From Hydra vulgaris (Eukaryota > Cnidaria > Hydrozoa > Anthoathecata > Hydridae): DNA of 64,000 nt. Position 1 is the stretch's first letter. The number at the start of each line of letters is the position of its first letter. Under the pieces are notes generated by a model, which worked only from the letters and a program-made list of their open reading frames with translations, was not told the origin of the DNA and ran no database searches. A program made the position numbers and the translations under genes. The DNA is taken from the NCBI RefSeq assembly GCF_038396675.1, contig NC_088920.1, forward strand, positions 28,090,001 to 28,154,000, written 5' to 3'. Of the stretch, positions 40,299-51,108 are shown in pieces.

Positions 40299-40910
40299 AT
40301 GGCTAATTACACTAATATTAAAGTGAATATTTCAGAAGGACAATTGAAAAAAATTAAAAAAGCAGTTAGTAATGAACTCAATGCTAGTATCAAATTATCG
40401 TATGAAGATCTAAATGGTGAGCATGTATTAGCTGTAACAAAAAGACAATTGAATAAAATTAAAAGTATATGAAAATATGAAAAAGGTACTGGAGTTGTTA
40501 TTAATTTAAGTAAAGCTCAACTTATACACAATTCTAACATAGAAGGAGGATTTCTTGGAGCACTTTTACCTTTTCTAACATCAGCTGGTAGCTTTTTAGC
40601 ATCAAAAGTTATACCATCACTTGCAACAGGTCTACTTACAGGAGTAGGTGCTGCAACTGGAAACAATTTAATTAATAAAATTGCTGGTAATGGTATTTCT
40701 AAAACATTATATACTAAGATGAATGGTAAAGGAATTAAATTTACTAAATTAGGAAAAGGTTTCTATCTATCACCATGGAATAAAGGAGGAAATTTAGGAG
40801 ACGGTTTATACTTGAATAGTGGTAATGGATATGAAAAGACGGGTAAAGGTCTATTATTAGGTCCTAATTCACCATTTGCTAATATTCCATTTTTAAATTT
40901 AATTTTTTAG
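40299..40910 (+). pseudogene. Conserved Polinton hydrophobic/glycine-rich protein, one stop
   Basis: 204 codons from ATG 40299 to 40910 with a TGA at codon 58 (40470-40472). The N-terminal half has VNISEGQLKKIKKA and LSKAQLIHN. The middle (ALLPFLTSAGSFLASKVIPS) is hydrophobic. The C-terminus has repeated G-K/N-G-L-Y-L-like units (GKGFYLSPW, GDGLYLNSG, GKGLLLGPNSPF). This is a recurrent family in animal Polintons with unproven function. A virion-internal or membrane-active role is suggested only by the hydrophobic stretch and position between capsid genes. Confidence 0.75.
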
Positions 40911-40995
40911 GTCTTTCAGACCCATGTGGAGTAAGTCCTTCGGACTCATGAAAAATATTAACATATATAAAATAAATTTTTATATATGTAAAAAC

Positions 40996-41380
40996 ATGTC
41001 TAGATATCCAATACATAAATTTATAAATAAGGTACCCATGGTTGATACTTATGCATCTAATTCACATTTTAAATTTAATGAAAAATTAGATCATCCTACA
41101 GTATTAATAAACGGTACAAAATGTGAAATATTTGCACAGTAAGATATTAAATTAGATTTTGTCTCAAAAAAGTATTTCATTAAAATTAGGTATTGAAATT
41201 AATGGCAATAGTGTTGCATTAGTTTCACTTAAAAATGAACTTAAATTAAAATTGCTATGTTTACAAAATTCTGTTATATCAGAGTCTGTAGATGATATAG
41301 TTATTATCATTAAAAACAATTCATTTGAAGATGTAACAATTAATAAAGGAGATAGTTTATGCTTTATTAATTTATTATAA
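40996..41380 (+). pseudogene. dUTPase-fold-like protein, broken
   Basis: ATG at 40996. TAA at 41140-41142 and a 1-nt loss in an A-run near 41,167 split the frame; the second half is open to 41,380. It ends KNNSFEDVTINKGDSLCFIN, a beta-prism pattern like the end of trimeric dUTPases (KGDxxxQ-like), and SVISESVDDIVIII sits where the third dUTPase motif would be. The catalytic Tyr/Asp and glycine-rich motifs are not visible, so even the ancestral protein may have been structural. Family assignment is tentative. Confidence 0.4.
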
Positions 41381-41403
41381 AAATTTTTTATTTCCTTTAT
41401 AAA
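41379..41403 (+). promoter_or_regulatory. T-tract/TATA promoter-like motif
   Basis: AAAAATTTTTTATTTCC followed by TTTATAAA immediately before the ATG at 41404. Confidence 0.45.
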
Positions 41404-42049
41404 ATGGAGTATTCAGCTAAACCTAATAATAAATTATATCCGTCTTTACCAAACGAATATACTGAAATAGAAACTCAAGTAAGTGCTACTGTATATTGTT
41501 TGAATAAAATAAGTGAAATTCAAAAAGAAATTGAAATTGAGAGAGATCTACATTAATTAAAAAGTATAATAAATCAATAAAAATAATTTCAGCAGTTGAT
41601 GTTGCATTAATTGGAAGTACAATGGCACTTGGAACTGTTGGTATTGGTTTTTAGCTACAATAGTAGCAGCACCAATAGCTATTGCATGTGAAGGAGCAGC
41701 ATTAGCAATAGGAGCTCTTTCATTGATAGGAGGGCAAATTAATAAAAAATTAAGTTTAAAAGCACAAAAACATGAAAGTATTAAAATACTTGCAAATTCA
41801 AAATTAAATACAATAATGGATCATATTTCTAAAGCTTTAGTAGACGGACAAATAGATGATAAAGAATTTGAGCTGATACTTAGTGAATTTGAAAAATTTA
41901 AAGTGATGCTTGAAGATATTAGATCAAAAATTAAAAAAAATATTGATGAACAAACTAAAATATCGTTGATTAATCAAGGAAGAGAAGAGGCTATTAATCT
42001 ATTACAAATGAGATTTAATAAATCTGAAAATATTAATAAGATAAAATAA
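41404..42049 (+). pseudogene. Conserved Polinton membrane-type/coiled-coil protein, two frameshifts
   Basis: Starts MEYSAKPNNKLYPSLPNEYT, then an amphipathic helix. After a frame change near 41,555 comes a hydrophobic block (SAVDVALIGSTMALGTVGIG). A missing T in the T-run at about 41,652 changes frame again. The block IVAAPIAIACEGAALAIGAL follows, then a helix with HISKALVDGQIDDKEFELIL, open to 42,049. Two membrane-like segments followed by coiled coil are characteristic of this Polinton family. A relative is found at 28.6-29.1 kb. Function unknown, virion membrane or core protein possible. Confidence 0.75.
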
Positions 42050-42080
42050 CTTAAGTAAATTCTTTCTTGTTATTAAAAAT

Positions 42081-42527
42081 ATGTTTTACTTTTACCCTTT
42101 CTTTTTAGAATGTAGCAAGCGTGAAAATGACTTGAATAAAAAAAGGTATTTAGAAAAATTAGTATTTGGAGAAGCAGGCTTTATAAGAAATAATATGCTA
42201 ATTACTGATGGAGGTAACTTTAAAATACCTACTCAGTATAGTGATGAAGCTAGAGATAAGCTATATTATCTTATTCAGTTTAAATATCATAAAGATTATC
42301 GTAATGTTGAAAATATGATTAAAGAATCATATAAAGAATGGAAAAATATTAGTAAGAAAGAAAAGTGTAGATTAGTTGATAGATATGTATATAATTTAGA
42401 TTGTAATCTTAAAGAAAAAAAATTTACAAGAAGCAAACTATTGTCTGATTTAATATTTAATCCAATAGAAGATATTGATATTAATTATAGTGATTTTGAA
42501 ATTAAAGATATCATTTATAAAAATTAA
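42081..42527 (+). CDS. Conserved Polinton hypothetical, intact
   Basis: 148 codons, intact. Begins MFYFYPFFLECSKRENDLNK and includes LEKLVFGEAGFIRNNMLI, an aromatic start followed by an 'FGxxG' segment I have seen in other Polinton gene sets. Highly charged C-terminal half. No catalytic motif seen. It begins 31 bases after the previous gene. A palindrome AACACATAAC/GTTATGTGTT follows its stop (42,530-42,560). Confidence 0.7.
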   Translation: MFYFYPFFLECSKRENDLNKKRYLEKLVFGEAGFIRNNMLITDGGNFKIPTQYSDEARDKLYYLIQFKYHKDYRNVENMIKESYKEWKNISKKEKCRLVDRYVYNLDCNLKEKKFTRSKLLSDLIFNPIEDIDINYSDFEIKDIIYKN

Positions 42528-42583
42528 AAAAACACATAACATCTTTTGTGTTATGTGTTTTATTTTTTCTTAAATACATAAAA

Positions 42584-43479
42584 ATGTCGTTGTTTAAATT
42601 TACAGATCCTGGTAAAAGAGATCAACTTGTAAAAGAAATCACATATCTTAGGAAAAAAGTACAACAAGATAATATTGCTGAAAAAGTGGGTGACTATAAC
42701 CTACAGATGGATTTATCAAAGTTATATAGACCCTTAATTGATAGTCAATCTGGAATAAATAATAGTATATCTAATTTGAAAGATCAGTTAGCACTCACTT
42801 TTTCAAATCCTGAAAAGGATCTTGCTATCCTTCCTCTTGATAAAGGGTCTGAAGTTCCTGAAAAACCTAATATTTTAAATTTTGGAAAAATTGCAACAAA
42901 TTATCTTAGATTGTATACAAAAAGTAAAAAGTCTACAGATCCTACATTTGGAATACATTCAAAAGGAGATGAACTATATATTGGTAAAAAGCCAATTACA
43001 ATTAATAATGATGATATAACTGTTGATTGAAAGAAATATGAGGGTACACAGGCCTTTGGGAATTAGTAACAAAGTTTAAACCTGATAAAGAGGTATATAG
43101 TACTGAAGATCTTAAAAATTATCGAGAAATATTAATAAATACAGATGCTCTTACTGCTGATAAAGGTAAAGTAAGATCATCTAGAAGTGAAAAATATAAT
43201 GAGTTAATATCTCCAATTTGGAAAGATATAAGAACTCCTATATTATCAAAGAGAAAACTTGAATATGGAACTGGAGTTAAAAGAACAAGAATACAAACTG
43301 TAATTCTTCCTAGTGATCCTAATGCTCTAGTTGAGATGCTTGAGTTACGTATAGCTGCATGGGAAGCAGGTAATAGTTCATCAAGAAATGAAGCTGTTGC
43401 AATTAGCGATGAATTATTAAGACAAGGTGTATTAAGTAAGGGTAGGTATGAAGCAATACAGAATACTCTTGCAATATAA
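42584..43479 (+). pseudogene. Conserved Polinton protein, stop plus frameshift
   Basis: ATG 42584. The first 148 codons are open (LVKEITYLRKKVQQDNIAEK, LSKLYRPLIDSQSGINNSI). A TGA at 43028-43030 and a 1-nt loss near 43,050 follow, and the protein continues in another frame (LWELVTKFKPDKEVYSTEDL; ELRIAAWEAGNSSSRNEAVA) to TAA at 43,479. The two halves are arranged as in other Polintons: an N-terminal helical region, then a WxL-containing domain and a C-terminal helical pair. Function unknown; probably a virion protein from its place next to the capsid gene. Confidence 0.7.
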
Positions 43480-43502
43480 AAAAATTTTTTCCCTAATTAA
43501 AA

Positions 43503-43955
43503 ATGATTATTGTTCAAAATAAAAGATTTGTGAAAAAACATGTTATTGGGGGTAGTGGATTTTTTGATACTTTAAGAGAAATGTTTAGACGAGCAGCAGC
43601 ATCAAATGTAACAAAAGTATCATCAGCTATACTTAAAAAGCTTGCAGCTACTGATTTAGGAAAAACTGCAGTAACTGCTGCTAAATCAGCAGGAAAAGAA
43701 CTTGCAACATCAGCAATAGAAGCTGCTAAAAATACTACAATTGAAAGAGGAAATAAATTAATTAATAAAGTAGCTCCAAAAGTAAATCTTAGTAAAAAAA
43801 GTGAGGATATATTATCAAAATTAGCAAAGTCAGGAGATGAAGCAGTAACAAATTTAAATAACATAATTAATGGAAATGGGGTAAAGCTATCACGTAAGAA
43901 TGCTATCAGAATAGAGGATATAGTTAAAAAAGGGAGAGGCCTTTGGAGTATATAA
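43503..43955 (+). CDS. Small basic Polinton virion-type protein, intact
   Basis: 150 codons, intact, alanine- and lysine-rich. The N-terminus MIIVQNKRFVKKHVIGGSGF is conserved in other Polintons. The middle is a long amphipathic alanine helix, and the end is RGLWSI. Adjacent to the major capsid gene. Comparable in size and character to adenovirus core or membrane-lytic minor proteins, but that comparison is by analogy only. Confidence 0.7.
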   Translation: MIIVQNKRFVKKHVIGGSGFFDTLREMFRRAAASNVTKVSSAILKKLAATDLGKTAVTAAKSAGKELATSAIEAAKNTTIERGNKLINKVAPKVNLSKKSEDILSKLAKSGDEAVTNLNNIINGNGVKLSRKNAIRIEDIVKKGRGLWSI

Positions 43956-43956
43956 A

Positions 43957-43982
43957 AAATTTTTTTTTCTATTATATAAAAA
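43957..43982 (+). promoter_or_regulatory. T-tract/TATA promoter-like motif before capsid gene
   Basis: AAAAATTTTTTTTTC then TATTATATAAA right before ATG 43983. Confidence 0.5.
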
Positions 43983-45254
43983 ATGACAATTTCTCAACCA
44001 ATTTTAAATATTACAGAAACACCAATTGTAGATGAATCAATTGAAAAATATTATTATCGAGATTATGATCCAGCATCTCGACCTAATCTAAATAATACTG
44101 GAAATATTATAATAAATATTGAACAATCCGATTTATATTCAGTACCATCTTATGCATATCTGTTGTTTAAAGGAAGACTTCTTAAAGCTGATAATACCGT
44201 TTATGGTGCTACAGATGCAGTAGCTCTTACAAATAATGGCATTATGTATCTATTTAGTCAAATAGCTTATCAATTATCTAATCAAGATATTGAAGTAGTT
44301 TTTAATCCTGGACAAGCAACTACAATGTTAGGGATGCTTAAATACCCGAACGATTATCAATTAGCTCAAGGGTTGAATCAATTATGGTATAAAGATTCAG
44401 CAACAACAGCAGTCATTGCAGATAACACAGGATTTGCAGCAAGACAAGGATACATGATTCAAAAACCAACTGCAAAAGGTACATTTTCATTTTGCGTACC
44501 TTTAAAGCATATCTTCGGATTCTGTGATGATTATGATAAAGTTATTTATGGATTTAAACATACAATAATTCTTACTAGAAAATCTGATGATGATGCTATT
44601 TTTAGAGGAGCTGCTGCAGCTGCTGGAAAAGTAGACCTCCAAAGAGTGACATTGTTTATGCCGCATGTACAACCAGCCCTAGCACAACAAAATGAACTTT
44701 TAAGTATTATAGCATCTAAAGCAACAATTCCAGTTGCTTTTAGAGCTAGACATGTGATAGTTTAGAAATCCCACAAACTTTATCGACCAAGAAATGAAAG
44801 ACCAAGATATATTATTGTTGGATTTCAAACAAATAAAAATGGAGATCAAACAACTAATCCAGCCATATTCGATCATTGTGACTTGAAAAATATTTACGTT
44901 AGGCTAAGTTCTGATAAATACCCAGTAACGGATTATAGCTTATCCTTTCCAAATCAACAATTCTCAAGAGCTTATAGAGATGCAGCTGTATTTAGTGAAA
45001 AATATTATGGAATGAACGAATTGATTACTCAAAGTAACATACAACCTCTTGATTATAAAGATTTGTTCCCTATATTTGTTATTGATGTAAGTAATCAACC
45101 AGAAAGATATAAATCATCAGTAATAGATATACAAATTAAAATGAACTTTAATACAGCAGTTCCTCAATATACGTTAGGATATGCTGTAGTAATATCAGAT
45201 AAATTAGTGAACTTTAAATCAGATGGAAGTAAATTAGACCTTATTATTAATTAA
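43983..45254 (+). pseudogene. Major capsid protein (double jelly-roll), one nonsense codon
   Basis: 423 codons in one frame from ATG 43983 to TAA 45252-45254, interrupted only by TAG at 44763-44765. It shows YYYRDYDPASRPNLNNTGNI, FSQIAYQLSNQDIEVVFNPG (N-terminal jelly roll), RPRYIIVGFQTNKNGDQ and LSFPNQQFSRAYRDAAVF (C-terminal jelly roll), and ends in FAVVISD-like LGYAVVISDKLVNF. These are standard Polinton capsid blocks. Hexamers of this protein would form an icosahedral shell. Because only one codon is affected, the loss of function is recent or the copy is a minor variant. Confidence 0.92.
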
Positions 45255-45260
45255 AAAATG

Positions 45261-45293
45261 ATATAAATAATTTTTTTTCTTTATATAATAAAA
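45261..45293 (+). promoter_or_regulatory. T-tract/TATA promoter-like motif
   Basis: ATATAAATAATTTTTTTTC followed by TTTATATAATAAAA before ATG 45294; the clearest copy of the motif. Confidence 0.55.
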
Positions 45294-45806
45294 ATGTATT
45301 AAACAAGGACAGCATTGCAAAATTTATTAAAAGAAAATAACATTTCACAAACATCTAAAAATTATGTCACATTATTAATGCTTGCTATAGATAATGGTTT
45401 GATTGATAAGGATGCGATCATGTCAAAAGCAACAGAATTAACTGATGTGAAAAGACCTATTGGAAGACCTAGATTAAATAAAGTAAAAGAAGTTCGTGAG
45501 AGAAAACCAGTAGGAAGACCTAGATTAAATAAAGTAAAAGAAGAAAAAGAAAAAAAAGAAATTGATCCAAAATATGAAAGATTAAGAACAATTAGGAAAG
45601 AACCAGTCACTATTAAACTCACAAACATAGAAACAGGAGAAGAAATAATATATAAATCTTTATATAGGGCTATGAAAGAAACTGGACATGGATTTGGTTA
45701 TTTTGAATTACGTAATGGAAAGATTGAGGATGGTTATAAGATTGAAGTACTCAATTCTAAAAAATTAAAAAAATTTTTCATGGATCCGAAGGATCTGAAA
45801 AATTAA
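45294..45806 (+). pseudogene. AT-hook protein with NUMOD-like DNA-binding domain
   Basis: ATG 45294, TAA as third codon (45300-45302), then an open frame to 45806. Two AT-hooks are obvious (RPIGRPRLNK and RKPVGRPRLNK, about residues 57-87). They are followed by a charged linker and a C-terminal domain TIKLTNIETGEEIIYKSLYR continuing to a 'NGKIEDGYKIEV' end, which resembles NUMOD-type helix-turn-helix repeats of homing endonucleases. The product would bind AT-rich DNA, plausibly element chromatin or promoters. If translation can start at an internal codon after the stop, most of the protein is intact. Confidence 0.65.
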
Positions 45807-45865
45807 AAAAAATCTAAAGATTTTTGATGTGCTAAAATCGCTTAAAAAAAGATTGATATATAAAA

Positions 45866-46018
45866 ATGGAAGATAAAGGTATGGAATTTTATAAAATGTT
45901 TAAACCAAGTTCATGTCAATTGTATTGGAAAAAATCAAATGGATTTGTGCAATCTACTTCAGATCCTTTTGAAAAATGTGAATCTTACAAAACCGCTATA
46001 AAAAGACCAAAAAAATAA
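45866..46018 (+). CDS. Very small hypothetical, 50 residues
   Basis: ATG 45866 preceded by GATATATAAAA, reading MEDKGMEFYKMFKPSSCQLY and ending in a basic tail, stop at 46016-46018. The motif-like sequence just before its ATG and its position between genes favour a real gene. No family recognised. Confidence 0.4.
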   Translation: MEDKGMEFYKMFKPSSCQLYWKKSNGFVQSTSDPFEKCESYKTAIKRPKK

Positions 46019-46064
46019 AATTTATAAAATATTAAATTTCATCTGATCTTATCATATAAAATTT

Positions 46065-49000
46065 TTGATAAGAAAAAAAAATTTTGAAAAAAATGATATA
46101 AAGAAATTAAAAAATATAAAAAATAAAAATCTTATGGATATAAAAATGGAAAACAAAACGGTAAAAGAATTAAAACAAATCGCTAAAGAGCGAGGAATTA
46201 AACATTATTATAATATGAGAAAAGGTGAACTTGTTAATGCATTATCACAAGTTCCTTCTGCTCGTCATACCACTTTGGATCTAATAACATTTGATAATTC
46301 TAATATATTAGCTCCATCTTCTGTACAAAGCCATGTAAATCATATATTAAACGAACAAATTCCATCAAGTTCATCCCCTGTTTTACAACCTGAATTATTT
46401 TCAAAGTTGACTACAGCTGTAAAAAATGCATCATCGTATGTTGTCAACAGAATTATAGATGTTGAAGAATGGATTAAACCCTATGTACCAGATCTGATTA
46501 AGAAAAAAGTAGAAGATATAGGATCTGAGCTTAAAAGAAAAATAGACTCAATAAAATCTCTAGTTTACTCTACAATATACAAAAATCCTTTGAAGCCAAG
46601 CAAAGTGGAATTTAAATTGACACAATCAGCTGTTAAGAATGTGACAAAACAATATTTAGCTAAAGGTATAAATGGATATGATCTTGAAACTTTTATGAAT
46701 GTTGCTAAAAATAGTGCAATTAAAGTACTAAATGAAAATAGAGGATCTAAAGTGAATATAGTTGTCATTTGTAAAATGGAAAAAACTAGTATTTTAACAG
46801 GAGATGTTATAACTGCAACTCCTAGATTTGCAACGAATAGTACTGTTATATTAGAATCTACAAATTTAGATGAAATTTATGAAAGATCAAAGTCTAAAAT
46901 TTTAGAAACTTTTTTAATGTTTCAACAGTTAGGATCAAACTGGATATTTGTTTCTATTAAAAAAATGGATATAAATATTATAGAGTATAATCCACTTAAA
47001 GCAAAATCTTATATTCCACTTGATAAAAAATTAGTATCTAAAAAAGCAATCATTAATATGCAAAATGATGATAATCAATGCTTTAAGTGGTGTATTGCAA
47101 GAGCATTAAATCCAACAGATAATAATCCTCAAAGAATAGATAAAGATCTTATAACTCAAGCTGAAAAAATAAATTGGGATAAAATAGAATTTCCAGTTTC
47201 ATTAAAACAAATTACACAATTTGAGAAAAATAATCAAGATATAAGTGTGAATGTATATGGATATGAGAGTTCATCAGTTTATCCTTTACGTATTTCAAAG
47301 AATAATGATAGACAACATTTAATAGATGTGTTGTTAATATCTGATGGTGAAACGAATCATTATTGTTTAATAAATAATTTAAGTAGATTACTTTCATCAC
47401 AAACATCAAAAAGAAATTGTGCAACTCACTATTGTAGAAATTGTTTATTAGGATTTAGTTCAGAAGAATCATTATCTAAGCATAAATTGTATTGTGATAC
47501 ACATGATTCAGTTCGTATTGAACTTCCAAAACAAGGTTCAACAATGTATTTTAAACATTATTTTAAATCAATGAGAGTACCCTTTGTAATATATGCAGAC
47601 TTTGAAAGTTTTATTAAACCTATCAATACTTGTACTCCCAATCCAGATGTATCCTATACGAAGCAGTATCAGAAACATATACCAAGTTCATTCTGTTACT
47701 ATATTAAATGTTTTGATGAAAGTTTTTACAAAAGCAGTCCAGTTTCATATACTGCATATAATGAAGATGAAGATATTGCACAAATATTTGTTGATAGGTT
47801 AAAAGATGATATCTTGGAAATTCGTAATAAAGTAGATTTTAAAAAGCCTATGATATTTACAAGTAAAAATAAGAAGGAGTTTAAAGCAGCAATAAAGTGT
47901 CATATTTGTGAAAAAGATTTAGGAAAAGACAGAGTGCGAGATCATTGTCATTTAACTGGATATTACAGAGGTGCTGCTCATAAAGATTGTAATTTAAAAT
48001 ATAGAATTCCAGAGTACTTCCCAGTACTATTTCATAATTTATGAGGTTATGATAGTCACTTGTTCATAAAGAAATTATCAGGAGGTAAATTAAGCTGTAT
48101 ACCTAACAATGAAGAAAAATATATCAGCTTTTCTAGAGAGAATAAAGTTGGAGAGTTTATTAATAAAGAGGGTAAAACTATGGATATTAAGCGAGAGATT
48201 CGTTTCTTAGACAGTTATAGATTTATGCCATCTAGTTTAGATGCTCTATCAAAAAATTTATCAAAAGAACAATGTAGAAATATCGGAAAATTGTATACAG
48301 GTACACAATTAGATTTATTACTCAAAAAAGGTATATACCCTTATGATTGGGTTGATTCTATTGATAAATTTAATGAATCACAACTACCTCCAAAAGAATC
48401 ATTCTTTTCTAAATTGAATGATGAAGCAATTAATGATGATGCTTACTTACATGCGCAAACTGTATGGAATGAGTTTCATTGTAAATCTTTTAGAGATTAT
48501 CACAACTTATATAATGTTTCAGATGTACTTTTACTAACTGATGTCTTTGAAAATTTTAGAGATGTTTGCATGAAAAATTATAAGTTAGATCCAGCTTGGT
48601 ATTATACATCACCAGGATTAGCTTGGGATGCTGCATTGAGAAAAACAAAAGTAGAGTTAGGACTATTGAGTGATTATGATATGATACTCATGATACAAAA
48701 AGGAATAAGAGGTGGAATCAGTACGACATCAAATAGATTAGGAAAATCTAATAATATGTATATGGATAATTATGATAAAACTAAACCCTCAAAATTTATC
48801 CAATATCTAGATGCTAATAATCTATATGGATGGGCTATGAGTAAACCACTTCCTACACATGGATTTAAATGGATGGATGATGATGAATTGGAAAATTGGA
48901 AATCAGTTCCATGTATACTTGAAGTTGATTTAGATTATCCAGATCATCTTCATGATGAGCATAATGACTATCCACTTGCTCCTGAAAGATTTAAAGTGGG

Positions 49001-50072
49001 TAAAGTTGAAAAATTAATTCCAAACTTGAATAATAAGAAAAGTTATGTGGTACATTATAACAATCTTAAATTGTATGAAAGATTAGGATTAAATATAACA
49101 AAAATCCATAAAGGAATAAAATTTGAAGAAAGTGCATGGTTAAGTGAATATATTGAACTTAATACTAATCTAAGGACTAAAGCAACAAATGAATTTGAAA
49201 AAGATTTCTTTAAACTCATGAAAAATTCAGTCTTTGGAAAAACAATGGAAAATATTGCAAAAAGAGTTGATGTAAGGTTAGTCACAAACAGAGATGAAGC
49301 TGTTAAATTAGCATCAAGACCAAACTACGAAAGTAGGACGATATTTGATGAAAATTTAATAGCGATTCATATGAAGAGAACCAAATTAAAGTATAACAAA
49401 CCAATTTACTTAGGTATGTCTATATTAGATTTGAGCAAAACTCTAATGTATGAATTTCATTAGGATTATATAAAGAAAAAATATTCTGATAAAGCCAAAC
49501 TCTTATTCACAGATACAGATTCATTAGCATATGAAATAAAAACAGAGGATTTTTATGAAGATATTAAAAACGATATTGAAAGTAAATTTGATACTAGTGA
49601 ATTTGTTCCAAATCATCCAGCAATTAATAACGGATTTAAAGTTGGATTAAATAAAAAAGTAATTGGAATGTTCAAAGATGAAGCAAAAGGAAAACAAATT
49701 GAAGAATTTGTAGGATTAAGATCCAAGTTGTATTCATACAAGATTCATGAAAAAGAAAACAAAAGATGTAAAGGTGTAAAGAGAAATGTTGTTAAGAACT
49801 ACATAACACACGACGATTATAAAGATTGTTTACTTAATAGAAAAGAACACATTAGGAAAATGAATATTATAAGATCACATGCACATGAAGTTTTTGCAGA
49901 AGAGATTAATAAAGTAGCATTAAGTTCAGAAGATGATAAAAGAGTCATATTAGATGATGGAATACACACATTAGCATATGGACACTATAATCTCATTAAT
50001 AAGCCGAAAATCGTATCCATAACAGTTAGGCAAAAGGCAACAAATTATTTTAAAAAACTATTTATCTTATAA
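46065..50072 (+). pseudogene. Protein-primed DNA polymerase B, two nonsense codons
   Basis: A single frame of 1335 codons (a better start is ATG at about 46,146, after GGATATAAAA). It has TGA at 48042-48044 and TAG at 49461-49463 but no frameshift. N-terminal SAP-like domain (TVKELKQIAKERGIKHYYN), then a middle domain with NMQNDDNQCFKWCIARALNP. Exonuclease motif I is FVIYADFESF (D about 512). A CHIC...DHCH zinc-binding insert precedes exo II (GYDSHLF), and exo III is YNVSDVLLLTD. Palm motifs are DANNLYGWA (about 916), KNSVFGKTM (about 1053) and FTDTDSLAYE (about 1150). It replicates the element using a terminal protein primer. All catalytic residues I can check are present. Confidence 0.93.
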
Positions 50073-50124
50073 AAAATTATTTTATATAAAGAAATAAAAT
50101 TAAAAAAATAATTTTTTGAAATGA

Positions 50125-50158
50125 CATAAATAATTATTTTCTTTATATACATATAAAA
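50125..50158 (+). promoter_or_regulatory. T-tract/TATA promoter-like motif
   Basis: ATAAATAATTATTTTCTTTA then TATACATATAAAA before the ATG at 50159. Confidence 0.5.
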
Positions 50159-51036
50159 ATGAGAATAATAAATGTTATAGAATTTGAAAAATTAGTAGAT
50201 TGGTCATATTTATCTGAAAATCCAAATCCAATTGCTATCATGTTGTTAAAAGATAATTTAGATAAAGTATATTGGAAATGGTTATCTAAAAATCCAAATG
50301 CAATTGAAATGCTAAAAGATAATTTAGATAAAGTCAGTTGGTTTTGGTTATCTTCAAATCCTAATGCTATTGAACTATTAAAAAATAATTTAGATAAAGT
50401 AGACTGGTGGAAACTATCTTCAAATCTAAATGCAATTGAGATATTAAAAGATAATTTAGATAAAGTAAATTGGTGTCAATTATCTTTAAATCCAAATGCA
50501 ATTGAGATATTAAAAGCTAATTTAGTTAAAGTAGACTGGTATAGGTTATCTGCAAATCCAAATGCTATTGAATTATTAAAAAATAATTTAAATAGAGTAA
50601 GTTGGGGTGGATTATCTGACAATCCAAATCCAATTGCAATTGAATTATTAAAAGATCCCAATCTGCTTTATTAGATAAAGCAGATTGGGATTATTTATCT
50701 GCAAATCCAAATGCAATTGAGATATTAAAAGATAATTTAGATAAAGTAAATTGGGATAAATTATCTTCAAATCCAAATGCAATTGAGATATTAAAGGATA
50801 ATTTAGATAATGTCGATTGGGAAAATTTATCTACAAATCCAAATATTTTCACTTATCATTATGAAAAGATAAAAGAAACAAATATACATTTACCTGAATT
50901 GAAAGAATTTTTCATTTCACCTGACTATTTAGATTTACTTATTAGTTTATATGGAAGAGAATTTTCATTAAATGTATTCCTGAAAGAACCAGAAAATGAA
51001 ATTGAACGTGAAGTTAGAGAAATTTGGAATAAATAA
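50159..51036 (+). pseudogene. 22-residue WLSxNPNAIE repeat protein, frame broken by a palindrome
   Basis: From ATG 50159, seven repeats of 22 residues (pattern NLDKVxWxxLSxNPNAIExL) run to a TAG after 50,671. Three more repeats continue in a shifted frame, then a C-terminal domain (HLPELKEFFISPDYLDLLIS) to TAA at 51,036. The break coincides with a perfect 17-bp palindrome. I recall such NPNAI repeats from giant-virus proteins of unknown function, where they form solenoid-like arrays. The C-terminal domain is shared with the next gene, so the two are partial duplicates. Motif at 50125-50158 serves as promoter candidate. Confidence 0.75.
50655..50691. repeat. Perfect 17-bp palindrome with 3-base loop
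   Basis: Arms 50655-50671 and 50675-50691 (ATCCCAATCTGCTTTAT and its reverse complement). The right arm is the normal repeat sequence (KADWD codons). The left arm replaces part of the expected NLD codons and introduces the frame change. Confidence 0.95.
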
Positions 51037-51075
51037 TTTTATTTCTACATAAAGAAATAAAATTAAAAAAATTGA

Positions 51076-51108
51076 AATAAAATAATTTTTTTTCTTTATA
51101 TATATAAA
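51076..51108 (+). promoter_or_regulatory. T-tract/TATA promoter-like motif
   Basis: AAATAAAATAATTTTTTTTC then TTTATATATATAAA before ATG 51109; nearly identical to the copy upstream of the previous gene. Confidence 0.55.

Noticed and set aside
48042..49463. Stop-codon reassignment or readthrough in the Polinton
   Set aside because: All three stops interrupt genes and all three also end genes; the pattern fits random nonsense mutation.
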